Source: Strongylocentrotus purpuratus
Taxonomy: Eukaryota > Echinodermata > Echinoidea > Camarodonta > Strongylocentrotidae
Reading direction: 5' to 3'
Length of the DNA: 64,000 nt
NCBI RefSeq assembly: GCF_000002235.5
Contig: NW_022145604.1
Coordinates: 31,093,857 to 31,157,856 of the forward strand
Positions 12,301 to 22,200 of the stretch are shown in pieces; the stretch's first letter is position 1; each line of letters starts with the position of its first letter. The notes below the pieces were generated by a model. It worked only from the letters and a program-made list of their open reading frames with translations. It made no database searches and was not told the origin of the DNA. The position numbers were made by a program, and so were the translations under genes.

Positions 12301-14010
12301 ACATCAGAGAAAATATTCCCTGAAAAGCATGGCTCTTCAAATGCCTTCATATTTTAAATATGACAAGTACAACAGCTAATGAATGAGGCCAGATTTTTAT
12401 GCCCACATGTTTGTGTATTTCCATATACATCTTTCTGTGTAAAGTGCTTGTGACTTTACCAAGACTGGGCCAAATTTCTCTTCATTTTGAAGTCTTTAGT
12501 AACTGCACACGAATACTTATATGCTATATACATAATCGGTTCCACACCGTTTCTTTCACAATGCAATCGCATAACCAGAACTCAACTTTATCTTTAAATA
12601 AAGATTACCTCCTTTTTTTTTTTTTTTTTACTTCCGTCTACACAGGATGAGCTTGAACTATTGAATACAGCCTCTGCGGAAATCAACCGGCTAGAAAAAC
12701 AATTAGATGTAAGTATATTATTGTATGCATTACGTTTACTGGTTTACGTCCTCACTCTTTAAACGTTATGCGGATATTTTTGTTTTATGATCTTTAAAAA
12801 AAAAAATCGTCTTGGTGCGCTATTTATCTTTTTGAGGAGCTGTATATGTTACATCTCCGGAGTGTTGGCTCAGTCAGTAGAGCGTCCGCCTCGCAGTCGG
12901 GAGGTCGTTGGTTCGAACCCCGGCCGCGTCATACCAAAAGACGTTAACAGATGGGAGTTGTTGCTACCTTATTTGGCGTTCAACATTAAGGGATAGAGCA
13001 ACGTCGATCTGGCGCTGCTCAGTGGCTGCCGGGCTCACGATCAATTGGGCAAAAAGAATCTCCGTTTCGGTTTAATAAAATTTGGAGTGGACTATTAGGC
13101 TATTTTTATTATTATTATTATTATTATCTAAGTCTTAGAAAAGTAGTAAGCGATTCTGTCGGGTTTGTATGAGCCGAATTTATTTTTCCATGTATTTGAT
13201 TAAAAAAGAAAACTCTGAATTAATATCATAATAATATGAGTTCAAATTTGTATCCATTTCATTTATGATCATCATCGGGAACTGAATGTGAATGCACTTC
13301 TTTGATATAGTTAGGAGGTTTGACATTGAGGAGACGTGATGGCTCAGTGGTAGATCAGTGGTCTAAGAAAACCGGGAGGTCTCGGGTTCGAAACCAAGCC
13401 CGCTCGTGGCCTTTGGTAAGGCATTAATCCTCAATATCAAATCCCTCGCAGAGGACTTAAAGCCGTTGGTCCCATGGTTGTTTACATCAAATCATATGAA
13501 GGATTTCTTAGTAATCAGGTGAAACAATCATCATCAAACATTAACATTAACATTAACATTCAATGAATTTCTCTGTGGTAGGAATCTCGGCAAGCATTTC
13601 GTCAGACATTAACGGAATCAACCCAAAGCCTAAACGAGAAGATCAAGAAATGTCGCAAGTCAGCTCAGAAGGCTCAGGGTTACTATGCAGCCAAGGAAGA
13701 AGCTAGAAAAGTGAGTAGAAAGTTCAAGTGAAACAAAATCATTATGCCCTGTAATTAGTCCAGAATCTGTCATTTTGAATTTAGATCTCCACCACACCAA
13801 CGCAATATGCGACCTCCCCTTTCTTACTTTCTGCCAGCCGAAGATTGCGTGATCGCCCGGCGAAAAAAAAAACGTAAGCTGAACTGGTGAGCATATTATA
13901 ATGAGTCGTTGATATCAAACGCCATCTTCGGTGGGGAATAATAATATGAAGAACCAGCCAGATTCTGGACTATATGATTATGTGCACGCTGATCCTTTGA
14001 AGGGGCGAGC

Positions 14011-14064
<54 letters not shown>

Positions 14065-17000
14065 AAAAAGAGAGAGAACGAAAGAAAGGAAAAGAGAGAG
14101 AGAGAGGGGGGGGGGGTATAAATAGTCATTTGAATAAAAGACATTACATTTTGCTTGGGTCATTCGTCTTTACATTATTTTGTCAGTATACTCTTCCGAT
14201 TTGTCTCCACTTATTTTTGTGTTTCCACTCTATTATATATCTTGCATACTCACAACTCTTCCCCTCCCATCCCATTTACTAAGCTTTGATTTTACTCATT
14301 CCTGTTTATCGCCCCTCATCCATCTTTCCCTCAACTCACGCAGGCTCAGGAGCTTGCCCAAGAGGCGGCCCTTCGCTATCAGCGAAGCTCAGGGATGTAT
14401 TCAGCAGCCAGAGAAACCATTGGAATCGCTGAAGAGGCGGCTCTTAACTCCAAGAAACAACCGATGCAGGATTCAAGAAGAAGATTCGATTCGGCTCTTC
14501 AAGAGATGCTTAATCTATCCACAGAAAAGGTATGTTAAAGCCTCACTGCACTACTTGTAGCTACTTGCGCCCTCTATACAACAAACAATGCCTAATCGGT
14601 GACCATTGGTCCCCCATGATCCTCTTTTCTTCTGTTAATTAAAAGGTAATTTGATGAGATAACCACCTGTCCAGTGACCTTGCAGGGTGGTCTAATCCCT
14701 CATGTAAACTAGTACAGATGGGCTTTAAAATAGTAAACAATGCTTGCAGACTGTCTCGAAGGTTACGTCCACTGCACACGAGGCGTTATGGTCGTTATGA
14801 CAGCGTCATTGGTGTACGCAGTCTCCCGACGCGCCTAGTGAAAGTGATAATATGTCCATTGAAATGTTGCAAAATAAACAGAGGAACAATGCGTTGAAGT
14901 ATGCGCTAAAAGCCTTCATATTGATTGGCGCATATAATACATAAATGGCCCAATCGAAACAACGCCTTGTGCACAATTGGCATAATGGATCAATGAATAT
15001 CTTGCTTGACGCTTGCGGTAAGAAACGAGCCATCTTTCTCTACAGTTGTATTTGGGTTTAATGTCCAGTCTTACAATGATGTGTTCTTTGGGGTTGATCA
15101 ATAGACCTAACTAATATTGATACTCAAATCTGTCTATACTGATTTAATAATATTATGTTTTCCATCTGCTTCCCATTTTTTCTGCGAGCTATGTCGATGA
15201 GATGACTCGTATTCTAGGTCGGTACAGACTTGTACCACATTCGGCAAAGTGTCGTATTTCCTAATGAATCAAAGGGGGGGGTTATATTTTATGTATATAA
15301 TGAAAATATAGAAGACCCAAGGTAGCCTGTTTTACTATTACCATAGTACTCCCAGGTGCCCATTTAATTCACCTGGATCGAGAGGGACACTTTTTGGTAA
15401 AACACCTTGTCCAAGGATGTAAAATAGGAGCGAGGAACGTACCCAGATCCTTTTGTTTGAGTGTCAAGAGCCTTTACCAAGTATACTATTCAGACTTGAT
15501 GTAATGATATTGTCATGGTATATACAAATATGTCAATGATAACATTCTTTGTTATTCCCTATTTTTAAGCTCAATGCTGCCGAGCGAGAGAAGCGAGAGA
15601 GCCAACATGAACACGAGAAGCGATCCAAACATTACATCACGACTCAACAGGAAGTCGACAAGCTTGCAAAGAAGTTCAAGAGATCCATCGGCAAATCAGC
15701 GTGAGTAATGACTGTCCAGTGGGGCGTTTCACAAAACTTGTCATCAGTGACAAATGACAGTTTTTATTAAAAGCTACTGAAATCCTTGGTTCTGATTGGT
15801 TATCAGCAGATTTGTCACTGGTTTTTGTCATTTGTCAAAACATATACACGGGGACGGCGGGGGGGGGGGGGGGGGGGGCGGTGGGGCGGGGTTGGGTAGG
15901 GATCCTTGTAGGCGTGAAGGGGAGGGTAGAGGGGTATATTACCTGCTTGATCCGTAGCATATATATAATGCACAAATGCAAAAAATGCACACACACAATC
16001 AAAACATTTAATGATTCCTTTTCTACAGCTGTTTCAAACTGGTGACAGGGGAAGGGGCTCGAGGATTCACCGTATCCTTGATACCCCGTTCCTGCCTATG
16101 GTCTGTTTTCCATTAAGATGCGTTAGGTTTGGGCGTATGTAAAGATTTCCCTGCTCAAAGACCACTGTTCTGACTATTTCATTTCTCAACAACAGCGATT
16201 ACTACGATCTCAAGAAGTCCTTTTTCTACGAGCTGAATGACCTGAAGATACGAACAGAAGCCTTACAAAGCGCCCTCACCGAAAGCAAGGCCAAGTATCG
16301 AGGAGCTCTGAAGCACTTAGAACAGATCTCAGACGATATTCATCAATCTCGTCAAGTAGCCGTCATCTTGGCTGGAAGTCGACAAAGTGGAGTCGGTGCT
16401 GAGACAGAGAGGGATTCGGAACACGAGAAACTGGACATCACATTCCATATCGGTCAGTTGGGTCTGTTAGTCTGTTACCTTTACCGTAACCACGGACCTG
16501 TAAAAGGTCCATGCCGTTATTCAGGTTTATAAGATGATGACGTGGATCCTAATCAAATGATTGGTTGAGAGCGTACACGTGACTACGCATTTATTTTGCC
16601 TAACGCGTAATTTGGATAATGACCAGTCATTATCAAAATCATGTTATAAAACATCATTTTATAAGACAAATAAAACATAATCTTATAAAAAAAATAATAC
16701 ACATCATTTTGTTCGGGCATTATTTAAAATTACCCACACGAGGTACCTTTGGAACAGTCTAACACGCCCGAGACGATATAGATGTGTATTATTTGTATAT
16801 TACCCTCGACTGTATACTACATGTACTTCGCGTTGGTCCATGGAAATCTACCTAATAAGCCATTTTGGAGATACTAGATAAAGATAAATGTCATTTGTAC
16901 AAAACTGTAAAAATCCATAGAGACGACTGATGGATACGATTTCATGAAAAGTTTTGTAATCATTATTCATTTATGCGCAAGTATTCTTTTTAAGAGGGAA

Positions 17001-18991
17001 CACAAAAGGTTTTCATGAAGCACCTTCATTACTTTGGCAGTAATTATTCTAATTTGCACTATTAAAGTGGGACCTCTCCATGTGTGGAATATCTGTGAAT
17101 GTGTTAATCATTTATTTGGTTAATTTGTACAAATGCTATCTCTAAAGTGGCTTATTCACGAACACAAATAAGTTGATGGACAGCTGCCCATACCGCAACG
17201 GGATGGCTCCTGTTTTAAGCCTCTTGAAATGAAGAAAAGCTATAAAGGGGGGGGGGGGGGTAATAATAATAATAATAATAATCATAATAATAGTGGGTTC
17301 TTGTATAGCGCTCATGTCTGTCAGACTTGACACTCTGGCGCTCCCGATTATATATGTTCCAATTGATCTTCATACTCTGGGCCCTCGGGCGATAACTTGC
17401 TTGTGGACCATGCGACTTCATCCTAACAGTGACGCCAACAATTCCAACATTAATAGTAAAATTTGTGCTAATTCTCAGGCAACCAGGGACCCACGGTGCT
17501 CGAATTCAAGTAAAATGTAATGGTGAATAGATTCAGAAAAAGTCTAGATCTCAGCTAAAACACGCCTCTGGTCTATATTACTATAACTATAAAGACCAAA
17601 GTGTTAAGTACGAAATTCAGAATGGCTGAGGAGGAACTAAATTTTCAAAATGGTAGATGAACTATTTTTACATGAAAAGATATTGTGAATGAAGAAAGCA
17701 ATAAGGGAAGTCTATAAAATGAGGAAGATATTCGAGACAAAAAAGGTGGAAGGAGGGAGTGTCATCATGATGCCAAAGTCAGTGACCCCTGGTATGAAGG
17801 AAAATGCTGACTTTAATCAAAATTAATGATGATAATGAACATACTGGATTATAGTTTTTGACCCATCTTGTTAAACGTGTAAATCTGCCATTCTGTCACT
17901 GTTGTCTGTCACTGTCTTCCCCTCTAAATGGTTAGTCATGTTTTTAGAGGGATGCTCTAGTATTTACATTATATGATGGATACACCTGTAATCATTCCAA
18001 GTTGTGTTTTTTTTTCAGGGGAAATATACCGAGTTCAGAAAAACCCATTCCGTTCTATTAAGCGGGACTGCACTACTTGTAGGTACTTGCGTCCTCTATA
18101 TAGCAAACAATGCCTAAGCGGTACCCTTTGGTCCCCATGGTCCCTCATTTCTTATGTTAATTGAGAGCTAATTTGGTGAGATAACCACCTGTCAGTGACC
18201 ACGCAGGGAGGTCTTATCCTTCCTGGCCAAACTAATGTAGATAGGCTTAGATATATTTTTAGTAAAATCTTCCAATTTATATTCTCTTATTATCCGCAGA
18301 TGATAGCACTGATGGTGAGAGTGTTATCACTGATTCATCGGAACCCTCAAGCTGTGCCTCATCGACCTCCCGAATGCAATCGAGGTCAATCTCAGGTTCC
18401 AGCCTTCCATCTCCTGCAGAATGGGACAATGACAATACGAACAACCGTTTCAACTTCGCTGTCGGTTCAAATCCCGAATCAAACAACGGCCATAATGGAA
18501 ATTCCAAAAGAGATTCAGTTCCCAAGATATACATGGAAACAGTGGACGATGTGGAAGACGACGACGATGATGACGATGATGGAGATATTTTTATCGGCGT
18601 TGATATTGACAGTGATAGTGACAATGATACCAAAGGTAGGCTCGATGTCACCCGTAAGCTAAGAACTATTAGCATCGGCGACCTCAAGTCCTTCAGCGTC
18701 TACGATGATGGTGAAACCATCGACATCAATTCTTCGACCACGGCTGATGAATCGAATAGATCTGACACTACATCAAATCAAACGACATCGGAACAGGTTG
18801 GAGATCAAACAGTCAATGAATCTTCCAATACTCCCGTCCATGACGCCCTCAACGACAGTGTCGATGAAACCAACGATGAAACCATCACTGAAATCGTTGA
18901 CGGCGATGTGCCGTCTCAGCCGGAAAAGAAAGATGACGTCGCAGATACAGCCGTCGATGATAAAGCGAATGACGAAGTCGTCTGGATATGA
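5974..18991 (+). CDS. SH3BP5: SH3 domain-binding protein 5-like (Rab11 GEF family), 7 coding exons
   Basis: Coding exons: 5974-6030, 12646-12708, 13582-13710, 14344-14529, 15570-15700, 16196-16452, 18300-18991; all introns are GT-AG, phases agree, and the product is 504 residues. SH3BP5/SH3BP5L/REI-1 proteins are coiled-coil guanine-exchange factors for RAB11 on Golgi and recycling endosomes; vertebrate SH3BP5 also binds BTK and JNK. The evidence is collinear similarity to the family core: LDPRIK then DELELLNTASAEINRLEKQ, AFRQTLTESTQSLNEK, RFDSALQEMLN, FKRSIGKSADYYDLK and LEQISDDIHQSR. The vertebrate proteins are about 400-455 residues; this one is longer through a Ser/Asp/Glu-rich tail of about 230 residues. 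The ATG at 5974 is chosen because it leads directly into the conserved DPRI segment. It is equally related by eye to SH3BP5 and SH3BP5L, as expected for a pre-duplication invertebrate orthologue. Untranslated upstream exons may exist. Confidence 0.92.
8690..8880 (-). mobile_element. LINE 3'-end remnant (minus strand)
   Basis: Starts TTTTCAAGTTTCAAATTTC and then AAGTTTATTTCC, the reverse complement of the GAAATAAACTTGAAA-type tail typical of CR1/L2-group LINEs. UTR-like sequence follows; no coding part remains. Confidence 0.35.
9285..9493 (+). mobile_element. LINE 3'-end remnant (plus strand)
   Basis: AT-rich UTR-like sequence with a (TA)n stretch, ending in GAATAAAACCTC and then short direct repeats TTGAATCTTGAATCTTGAAT, the kind of tandem tail left by CR1/L2-group LINEs. 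No coding sequence remains. Confidence 0.35.
10699..11280 (+). repeat. Minisatellite, alternating about 94- and 111-bp units
   Basis: CGGTCAGATGAGCAT-like motifs occur at about 10699, 10767, 10862, 10973, 11067, 11179 and 11269. Spacing alternates near 94 and 111, so the repeat is a dimer of about 205 bp. Each unit has GGGGGCAGAGCCCC-type imperfect palindromes and AGGGGTTTTAGGC. It lies inside the hAT-like element. Confidence 0.8.
11645..12180 (+). repeat. C/T-rich tandem repeat, about 178-bp unit
   Basis: The segment TTGTTGGCGGGAAAATTGCA and the ACTGATATCCCTT that follows occur near 11697 and again near 11871, each after a C run and before a long pyrimidine tract. A third, degenerate unit starts near 12043. 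G runs alternate with the pyrimidine tracts (11995-12012, 12154-12165). The open frames here, rich in Phe/Ser/Leu or Lys/Glu/Arg, are composition artefacts. Confidence 0.7.
12226..12593 (+). mobile_element. TTAA-flanked miniature element, family R4, complete
   Basis: Terminal inverted repeats AGAGAAGGTTGAGTTCTGG (left) and its near reverse complement CCAGAACTCAACTTTATCT (right), flanked by TTAA at 12222-12225 and 12594-12597; 368 bp. Other members lie at about 24.4, 32.4, 33.0, 35.3, 56.0, 60.8 and 61.2 kb. The TTAA flank suggests piggyBac-type mobilisation, though a TA duplication cannot be excluded because the ends are A...T. Confidence 0.8.
12646..12708 (+). CDS. SH3BP5: SH3BP5 coding exon 2
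   Basis: 21 residues beginning DELELLNTASAEINRLEKQ, the start of the first coiled coil. The acceptor CACAG follows a T-rich tract; donor GTAAGT; phase 0 on both sides. Too short to show as an open frame by itself; found by homology and splice sites. Confidence 0.88.
12855..13128 (+). mobile_element. tRNA-derived SINE
   Basis: A pol III A box in TTGGCTCAGTCAGTAGAGC (about 12865) and B box GGTTCGAACCC (12910-12920) are spaced as in a tRNA, but the acceptor stem is not paired. A non-tRNA body (GATCTGGCGCTGCTCAGTGG) and an (ATT)n tail at about 13102-13127 follow. This is a SINE in SH3BP5 intron 2, not a tRNA gene. Confidence 0.8.
13331..13563 (+). mobile_element. tRNA-derived SINE abutting exon 3
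   Basis: A box GATGGCTCAGTGGTAGATC (about 13338) and B box GGGTTCGAAACC (about 13384), then an unrelated body and an (ACATTA)n tail at 13538-13560. Different from the SINE at 12.9 kb in body and tail. The tail ends about 20 bases before the exon 3 acceptor AG at 13580-13581. Confidence 0.78.
13582..13710 (+). CDS. SH3BP5: SH3BP5 coding exon 3
   Basis: 43 residues from ESRQAFRQTLTES to YYAAKEEARK, matching the family segment that ends in Y(W/Y)EARR. Donor GTGAGT, phase 0. A SINE tail lies just upstream of the acceptor. Confidence 0.9.
13758..13970. mobile_element. TA-flanked miniature element, family GTCCAGAATC
   Basis: Inverted ends GTCCAGAATCTG and CAGATTCTGGAC, flanked by TA on both sides (13756-13757, 13971-13972), as expected of a Tc1/mariner-type miniature element; 213 bp. 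A shorter member is at 57017-57171 and shares the interior CTCCACCACACC. Located in SH3BP5 intron 3. Confidence 0.75.
14013..14117. repeat. (GA)n microsatellite and G run
   Basis: Pure GA dinucleotide repeat at about 14013-14062, continued by interrupted GA/GAAA and a G run at 14106-14116. Located in SH3BP5 intron 3. Confidence 0.9.
14344..14529 (+). CDS. SH3BP5: SH3BP5 coding exon 4
   Basis: 62 residues including AQELAQEAALRYQRSSGMY, ARETIGIAEEAAL and RFDSALQEMLNLSTEK; LQEMLN is among the most conserved strings of the family. Donor GTATGT, phase 0; a TTAA-flanked miniature element starts 9 bases into the intron. Confidence 0.92.
14539..14724 (+). mobile_element. TTAA-flanked miniature element, family R6, next to a splice donor
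   Basis: About 186 bp between TTAA at 14535-14538 and 14725-14728, with ends AGCC...GGGCT and the interior CACTGCACTACTTGTAGCTA. The left TTAA begins at intron position +6 of SH3BP5 exon 4 (AAG|GTATGTTAA), so the element starts 9 bases into the intron. Related copies are at 18.06, 31.9 and 54.9 kb. Confidence 0.75.
15570..15700 (+). CDS. SH3BP5: SH3BP5 coding exon 5
   Basis: 131 bases encoding LNAAEREKRESQHEHEK through KKFKRSIGKSA; the basic RSIGKS motif corresponds to RAINKSKP/RAIGKSRP of the human proteins. It ends in phase 2, completed by the first base of the next exon. Confidence 0.9.
16196..16452 (+). CDS. SH3BP5: SH3BP5 coding exon 6
   Basis: 257 bases, DYYDLKKSFFYELNDLK through YRGALKHLEQISDDIHQSR, the last conserved coiled-coil segment. 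A weaker tail (VGAETERDSEHEK) may match the GVGAEG stretch of vertebrate SH3BP5. Donor GTCAGT, phase 1. Confidence 0.9.
18062..18247 (+). mobile_element. Miniature element, family R6
   Basis: Contains GACTGCACTACTTGTAGGTA, CCTCTATATAGC and CACCTGTCAGTGACCACGC in the same order as the copy at 14.5 kb. The left flank is TTAA (18058-18061); the right end is degenerate. It lies in SH3BP5 intron 6, ending about 50 bases before the last exon. Confidence 0.7.
18300..18991 (+). CDS. SH3BP5: SH3BP5 coding exon 7 (acidic C-terminal tail) and stop
   Basis: Begins in phase 1 (G|AT GAT AGC) and stays in frame to TGA at 18989-18991. It encodes a Ser-rich stretch with SRSISGSSLPSP, an aspartate run (VEDDDDDDDDGD), a SIGDLKSFSVYDD patch and a Thr/Asp/Glu-rich end. 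This tail is poorly conserved in the family and is probably disordered. Confidence 0.88.
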
Positions 18992-20440
18992 ACGAGGGGT
19001 TTAGCATAGCTGCCGTAAATGATTATTGACTTGAAAGCGTTTCAGTATTTGAATCAAGAGACGATCATAAGCGGGTCCTTTATGGAAGCTGTGGTATATA
19101 ATCGATGAAGGCTCTGAAGTCTCTGTTCATTGTAGGAAAAGATTTTTGCCCAAGCAAACCAGTCCCTCTCCACCCAGATGTAAAACGTACCCTGCGGGAT
19201 TAATATTAAATGTAGGGCCCTCAGAAAGAGCAGTATTAATACTGATATTGTTACCTTGGAAGACCGAATTGTTATTAATCATTATTATTCAACGAGTGAA
19301 TTCTATGCAAGCACTGACGGATGGATGAGTGGCGAGTTCATTAGAATTATCAAATGTCGATTATGTCAATATAAAAAGGGGAAATTATCATTAAAGTTCT
19401 TATTTGCCCTATTTAATGATATGTTTTTTTTTTAATAACAGAAAACTAATTCGATGTTCAATAGAGTGGTCAGAAAAAGTTATTGAGGGGGATGGGTATC
19501 GATTCATTGGGCATTGAGTTGGATTTTTTTCTTCTTCGAGATGTCCATGTTTTCAAATCTGCTGAATAATGTCGAAGCCTTTGATAATACGTGCCAAAGA
19601 TAAGTTTGAATGTGACTGTTAGACCAAAGTAAGGAGGTGTTATTTTACTACACTATCGTCAAATCATGTCGACCTGCAGGGATAAACATATTATGAATAT
19701 TAATGGAATCACAGTAGTGATAGAAGAAGAAATTGTAAACACTGCTGACTTTCTGTGACGAAACTTTACTTGCATTTTTCGCACAACTTTAACACTCTGT
19801 GAAATCATGTTTACGTTCTAGTTTTTATATGAAATAATATAATTCTGTTCTTTTGTGTATATGAGATTCTGTTAATGCTTTATGCTATAGCTAAATGAAA
19901 GAAATTCAGGTTACGGATTTTTTTTTAGCCAGATAGGTCAGTCATTTTATGGACCCCAAATAGTTCCCCCCATCCATTGTACATGGGAGTGAGCTAATCG
20001 GAGCTCCATAATTTGAACTATGACATCGCTTGTGTCACAACTCTCCCTCTCAAATACGCTATGATCTATGCAAATGCTTATACTACGTCCTCTCTCGTTT
20101 TGTTTATATTTGTATATTTACTATTTTACTTCGGAATTCGGATATTTGCTTTTAATGAAATCATTTAACCGCAAATATACTAATTATTTTAACCAGCTCG
20201 AAGAAGAATACATCCTGATCAACTTTTTGTTGTTCATACATACACTTTTAACATGAATTACAATATGTAGACGATGCTTATAATGTTGTTGATGATGATA
20301 ATCATAATGATTTTAATCATCATTATCATTAATATCATTATTATTATCATCACCACCATCATGATCTTTATGAAGTATGAAGGCATGTATATCATAATGG
20401 TGGAATCACGAAATAAAATGTAATTGTATCTCCAAATGAT
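18992..20440 (+). other. SH3BP5: SH3BP5 3' UTR (inferred)
   Basis: AT-rich, gene-free sequence after the stop, with (ATT/ATC) clusters near 20282-20360, ending after the first canonical polyadenylation signal AATAAA at 20412. No LINE or miniature element is evident in it. The length of about 1.4 kb is inferred from the signal. Confidence 0.5.
20412..20417 (+). promoter_or_regulatory. SH3BP5: Polyadenylation signal AATAAA (SH3BP5)
   Basis: Canonical AATAAA followed within about 30 bases by a GT-rich stretch (TTGTGTATTGAG), and the first such hexamer on the + strand after the SH3BP5 stop codon. Confidence 0.5.
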
Positions 20441-20554
20441 TGTGTATTGAGTCTGCTTTAGAGTTTACATCCAATACGATTAGATATATGTGTATGCGTG
20501 TGTGTGCGTGTGTATGTATGTGATTTTTTACAGACGTGTATCTATTAGATATGA

Positions 20555-20690
20555 TTATTTACGTCTGTGGACCGACCTTTAAACGTCACCGTCCGAAAGA
20601 CGTGACTCAGTTTCGAACCTGCGTCATCGGCTGTGGTTCCTTTTTTTAGGTTTTAAACAATCAGCTCCCATCGACTCTCATCAGCTCTCA
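20555..20690 (-). mobile_element. SINE fragment (minus strand)
   Basis: On the minus strand: CGATGACGCAGGTTCGAAAC, then TGAGTCACGTCTTTCGGACG and GTGACGTTTAAAGGTCGG. GCAGGTTCGAAAC is a pol III B box, and the CACGTCTTTCGGACGGTGAC block is typical of marine-invertebrate tRNA-derived SINEs as I remember them. 5'-truncated. Confidence 0.55.
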
Positions 20691-20845
20691 TCGGCTAAAC
20701 ACCTGCAACCAGCCAATAAGGATTAATTTACCGAATAATCCACATGCAGTATCCATGCAATCCCAGCTATACTACGGGAGTACCCCAGTGGGAAGCTATC
20801 GACAACATAATACAAGCTTTATGGATACTACTGATGTGTGCTTAA

Positions 20846-22200
20846 AGGTAATACAAAGTTTTGGAATGGGGTCATGAATCTGGTTCAAATGAACATATTG
20901 GAAGCATATGCGATCCTACAATATTCAGAGATCGTTGTCTCGGTTGAAATCGAGTCTAAAGTGATGAAATTGTAAATAATAAAGTCTTTATGTTGTATAG
21001 CGCCCTCTCAAGGTCAAGATATTGATTTAGCTATAAAAAAAAATATACAATTAATATTTTTAAGACTTAGAAAGTGCACATTGAATAGTAAGCTTAGAGA
21101 ATTTCAATTTAAAATGCTTTATAATATTATATATACTAAATTACATTTATATAAATTTAAAATGGTTAATAGTAATTTATGTTCTTTTTTGGTAAATATG
21201 AGGAAACTTACGAGCATTTATTTTGTCTTTGTGAGAAAGTAAAACCAATTTGGGAAGAGTGTGGGAATTTATTTAATTTAGTAGAAATTACAAATATTAA
21301 TTGGAAAGGTATCCATGTAGGGATGGTTGAGTTTAACATAGGGAAGGAACAGTTACTAAATCATATCATAATTTTGATAAAATATATGATATTTATAGAT
21401 AGTAAAAATAGACAAAAACCACCAACTTATTTAGAGATTAAGAAAAGATTATTAGAAAATAGAAAGGAGGAGAAGAAATTAGCTGGGGACCGAGGTACAC
21501 TCACATATCATTTTAGAAAGTGGGACAATTTTAGAATAACTTCGTGCAGAATAAATAAAATAAGGAAGGCGAATAGAAGCAATGAAATGGACATGGCTGA
21601 TATAATGGTCGAGATTCCCACAAAATGTAGGCATGTTTTATTAAAGTGGGTGTTTGTGTGGGTGTGTGTGCACGTGTGTGTATGTGGGTATGTAAGTATT
21701 TTTTTCCCCTTCCCTTAATGTCTTTTTATGTTCATGCCTTCTTCATGCATGCATATTTCATGCTTTATTTGATGTAAATAGTAAAAGTTCATTTGTATTA
21801 TTTAGATGTGAATGTAAAATCATATTCTATATAATAATATTAACATGCAGATTATTATATGTATTGATTTTGTTATTGTTTGTGAAAAGCAATGGAGAAA
21901 ATAAAATATCATTGAAAAAAAAAAAAAGTTATTTGACTAAAATCGACCGATTTGCTATTACCATTTGGAATATATATATCACAACTGCATATTCTGAGAT
22001 TTTCATGGTCGCAGCTACCATCGTATGGCCGTAGGCGCTATTTGAAATTTATCAAAATTTACCGGGAGCACCGGTAAATTTTTATATTCAATTTTTCTCG
22101 AAAGCAGAAGTGTTTTAGGGGCCCATTTGTTCAGTGCTTATAATACATCCACAGGGGCATCCAAATATATCAACATTGTAAAGAATCACTATCCAGCCAC
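20846..22200 (+). mobile_element. TTAA-flanked repeat, family R1, copy 1 (interrupted by a LINE)
   Basis: Left end AGGTAATACAAAGTTTTGG after TTAA at 20842-20845. Collinear with the copy at 50295-51594 through TCTTTATGTTGTATAGCGCC, GACTAAAATCGACCGAT and TTTACCGGGAGCACCGG, up to about 22195, where the two diverge and the right inverted end is missing. A LINE fragment (21036-21927) splits it. Confidence 0.75.
21036..21927 (+). mobile_element. Tx1/L1-like LINE 3' fragment with poly(A)
   Basis: The coding tail gives LREFQFKMLYNIIYTKLHLY and then, after a one-base frame change near 21185, FFGKYEETYEHLFCLCEKVK and IWEE. This is the C-terminal reverse-transcriptase zinc-knuckle domain (zf-RVT pattern, CxxC...H...C) of L1/Tx1-clade ORF2. 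The open frame runs to 21718; the UTR ends in AATAAAATATC and a poly(A) tract at 21915-21927. 5'-truncated, inserted in the R1 repeat whose uninterrupted form is at 51.28 kb. Confidence 0.65.

Larger units (their letters stand above)
6031..12645 (+). other. SH3BP5 intron 1
   Basis: 6.6-kb intron filled mainly with repeats: a (CT)n microsatellite at 7497-7535, G runs at 7416-7427, 8427-8440 and 10060-10077, a (TA)n microsatellite at 9333-9370, two LINE 3' remnants, a complete hAT-like element and a TTAA-flanked miniature element. Between these I see nothing coding. Confidence 0.7.

Noticed and set aside
11550-12340. Several open frames rich in Phe/Ser/Pro or Lys/Glu/Arg
   Set aside because: They lie in the C/T-rich repeat of the hAT-like element on both strands. 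Composition explains them and no domain is visible.
12861-12935. tRNA gene
   Set aside because: A and B boxes are present, but the acceptor stem does not pair and a SINE body plus (ATT)n tail follows. It is a tRNA-derived SINE.
13331-13400. tRNA gene
   Set aside because: Same reason: B box GGGTTCGAAACC without a foldable cloverleaf, followed by a SINE body and (ACATTA)n tail.
21179-21718. Host zinc-finger-like gene of 179 residues
   Set aside because: The Cys/His segment and its context (poly(A) at 21915, no introns, interruption of repeat R1) identify it as the end of a LINE ORF2.
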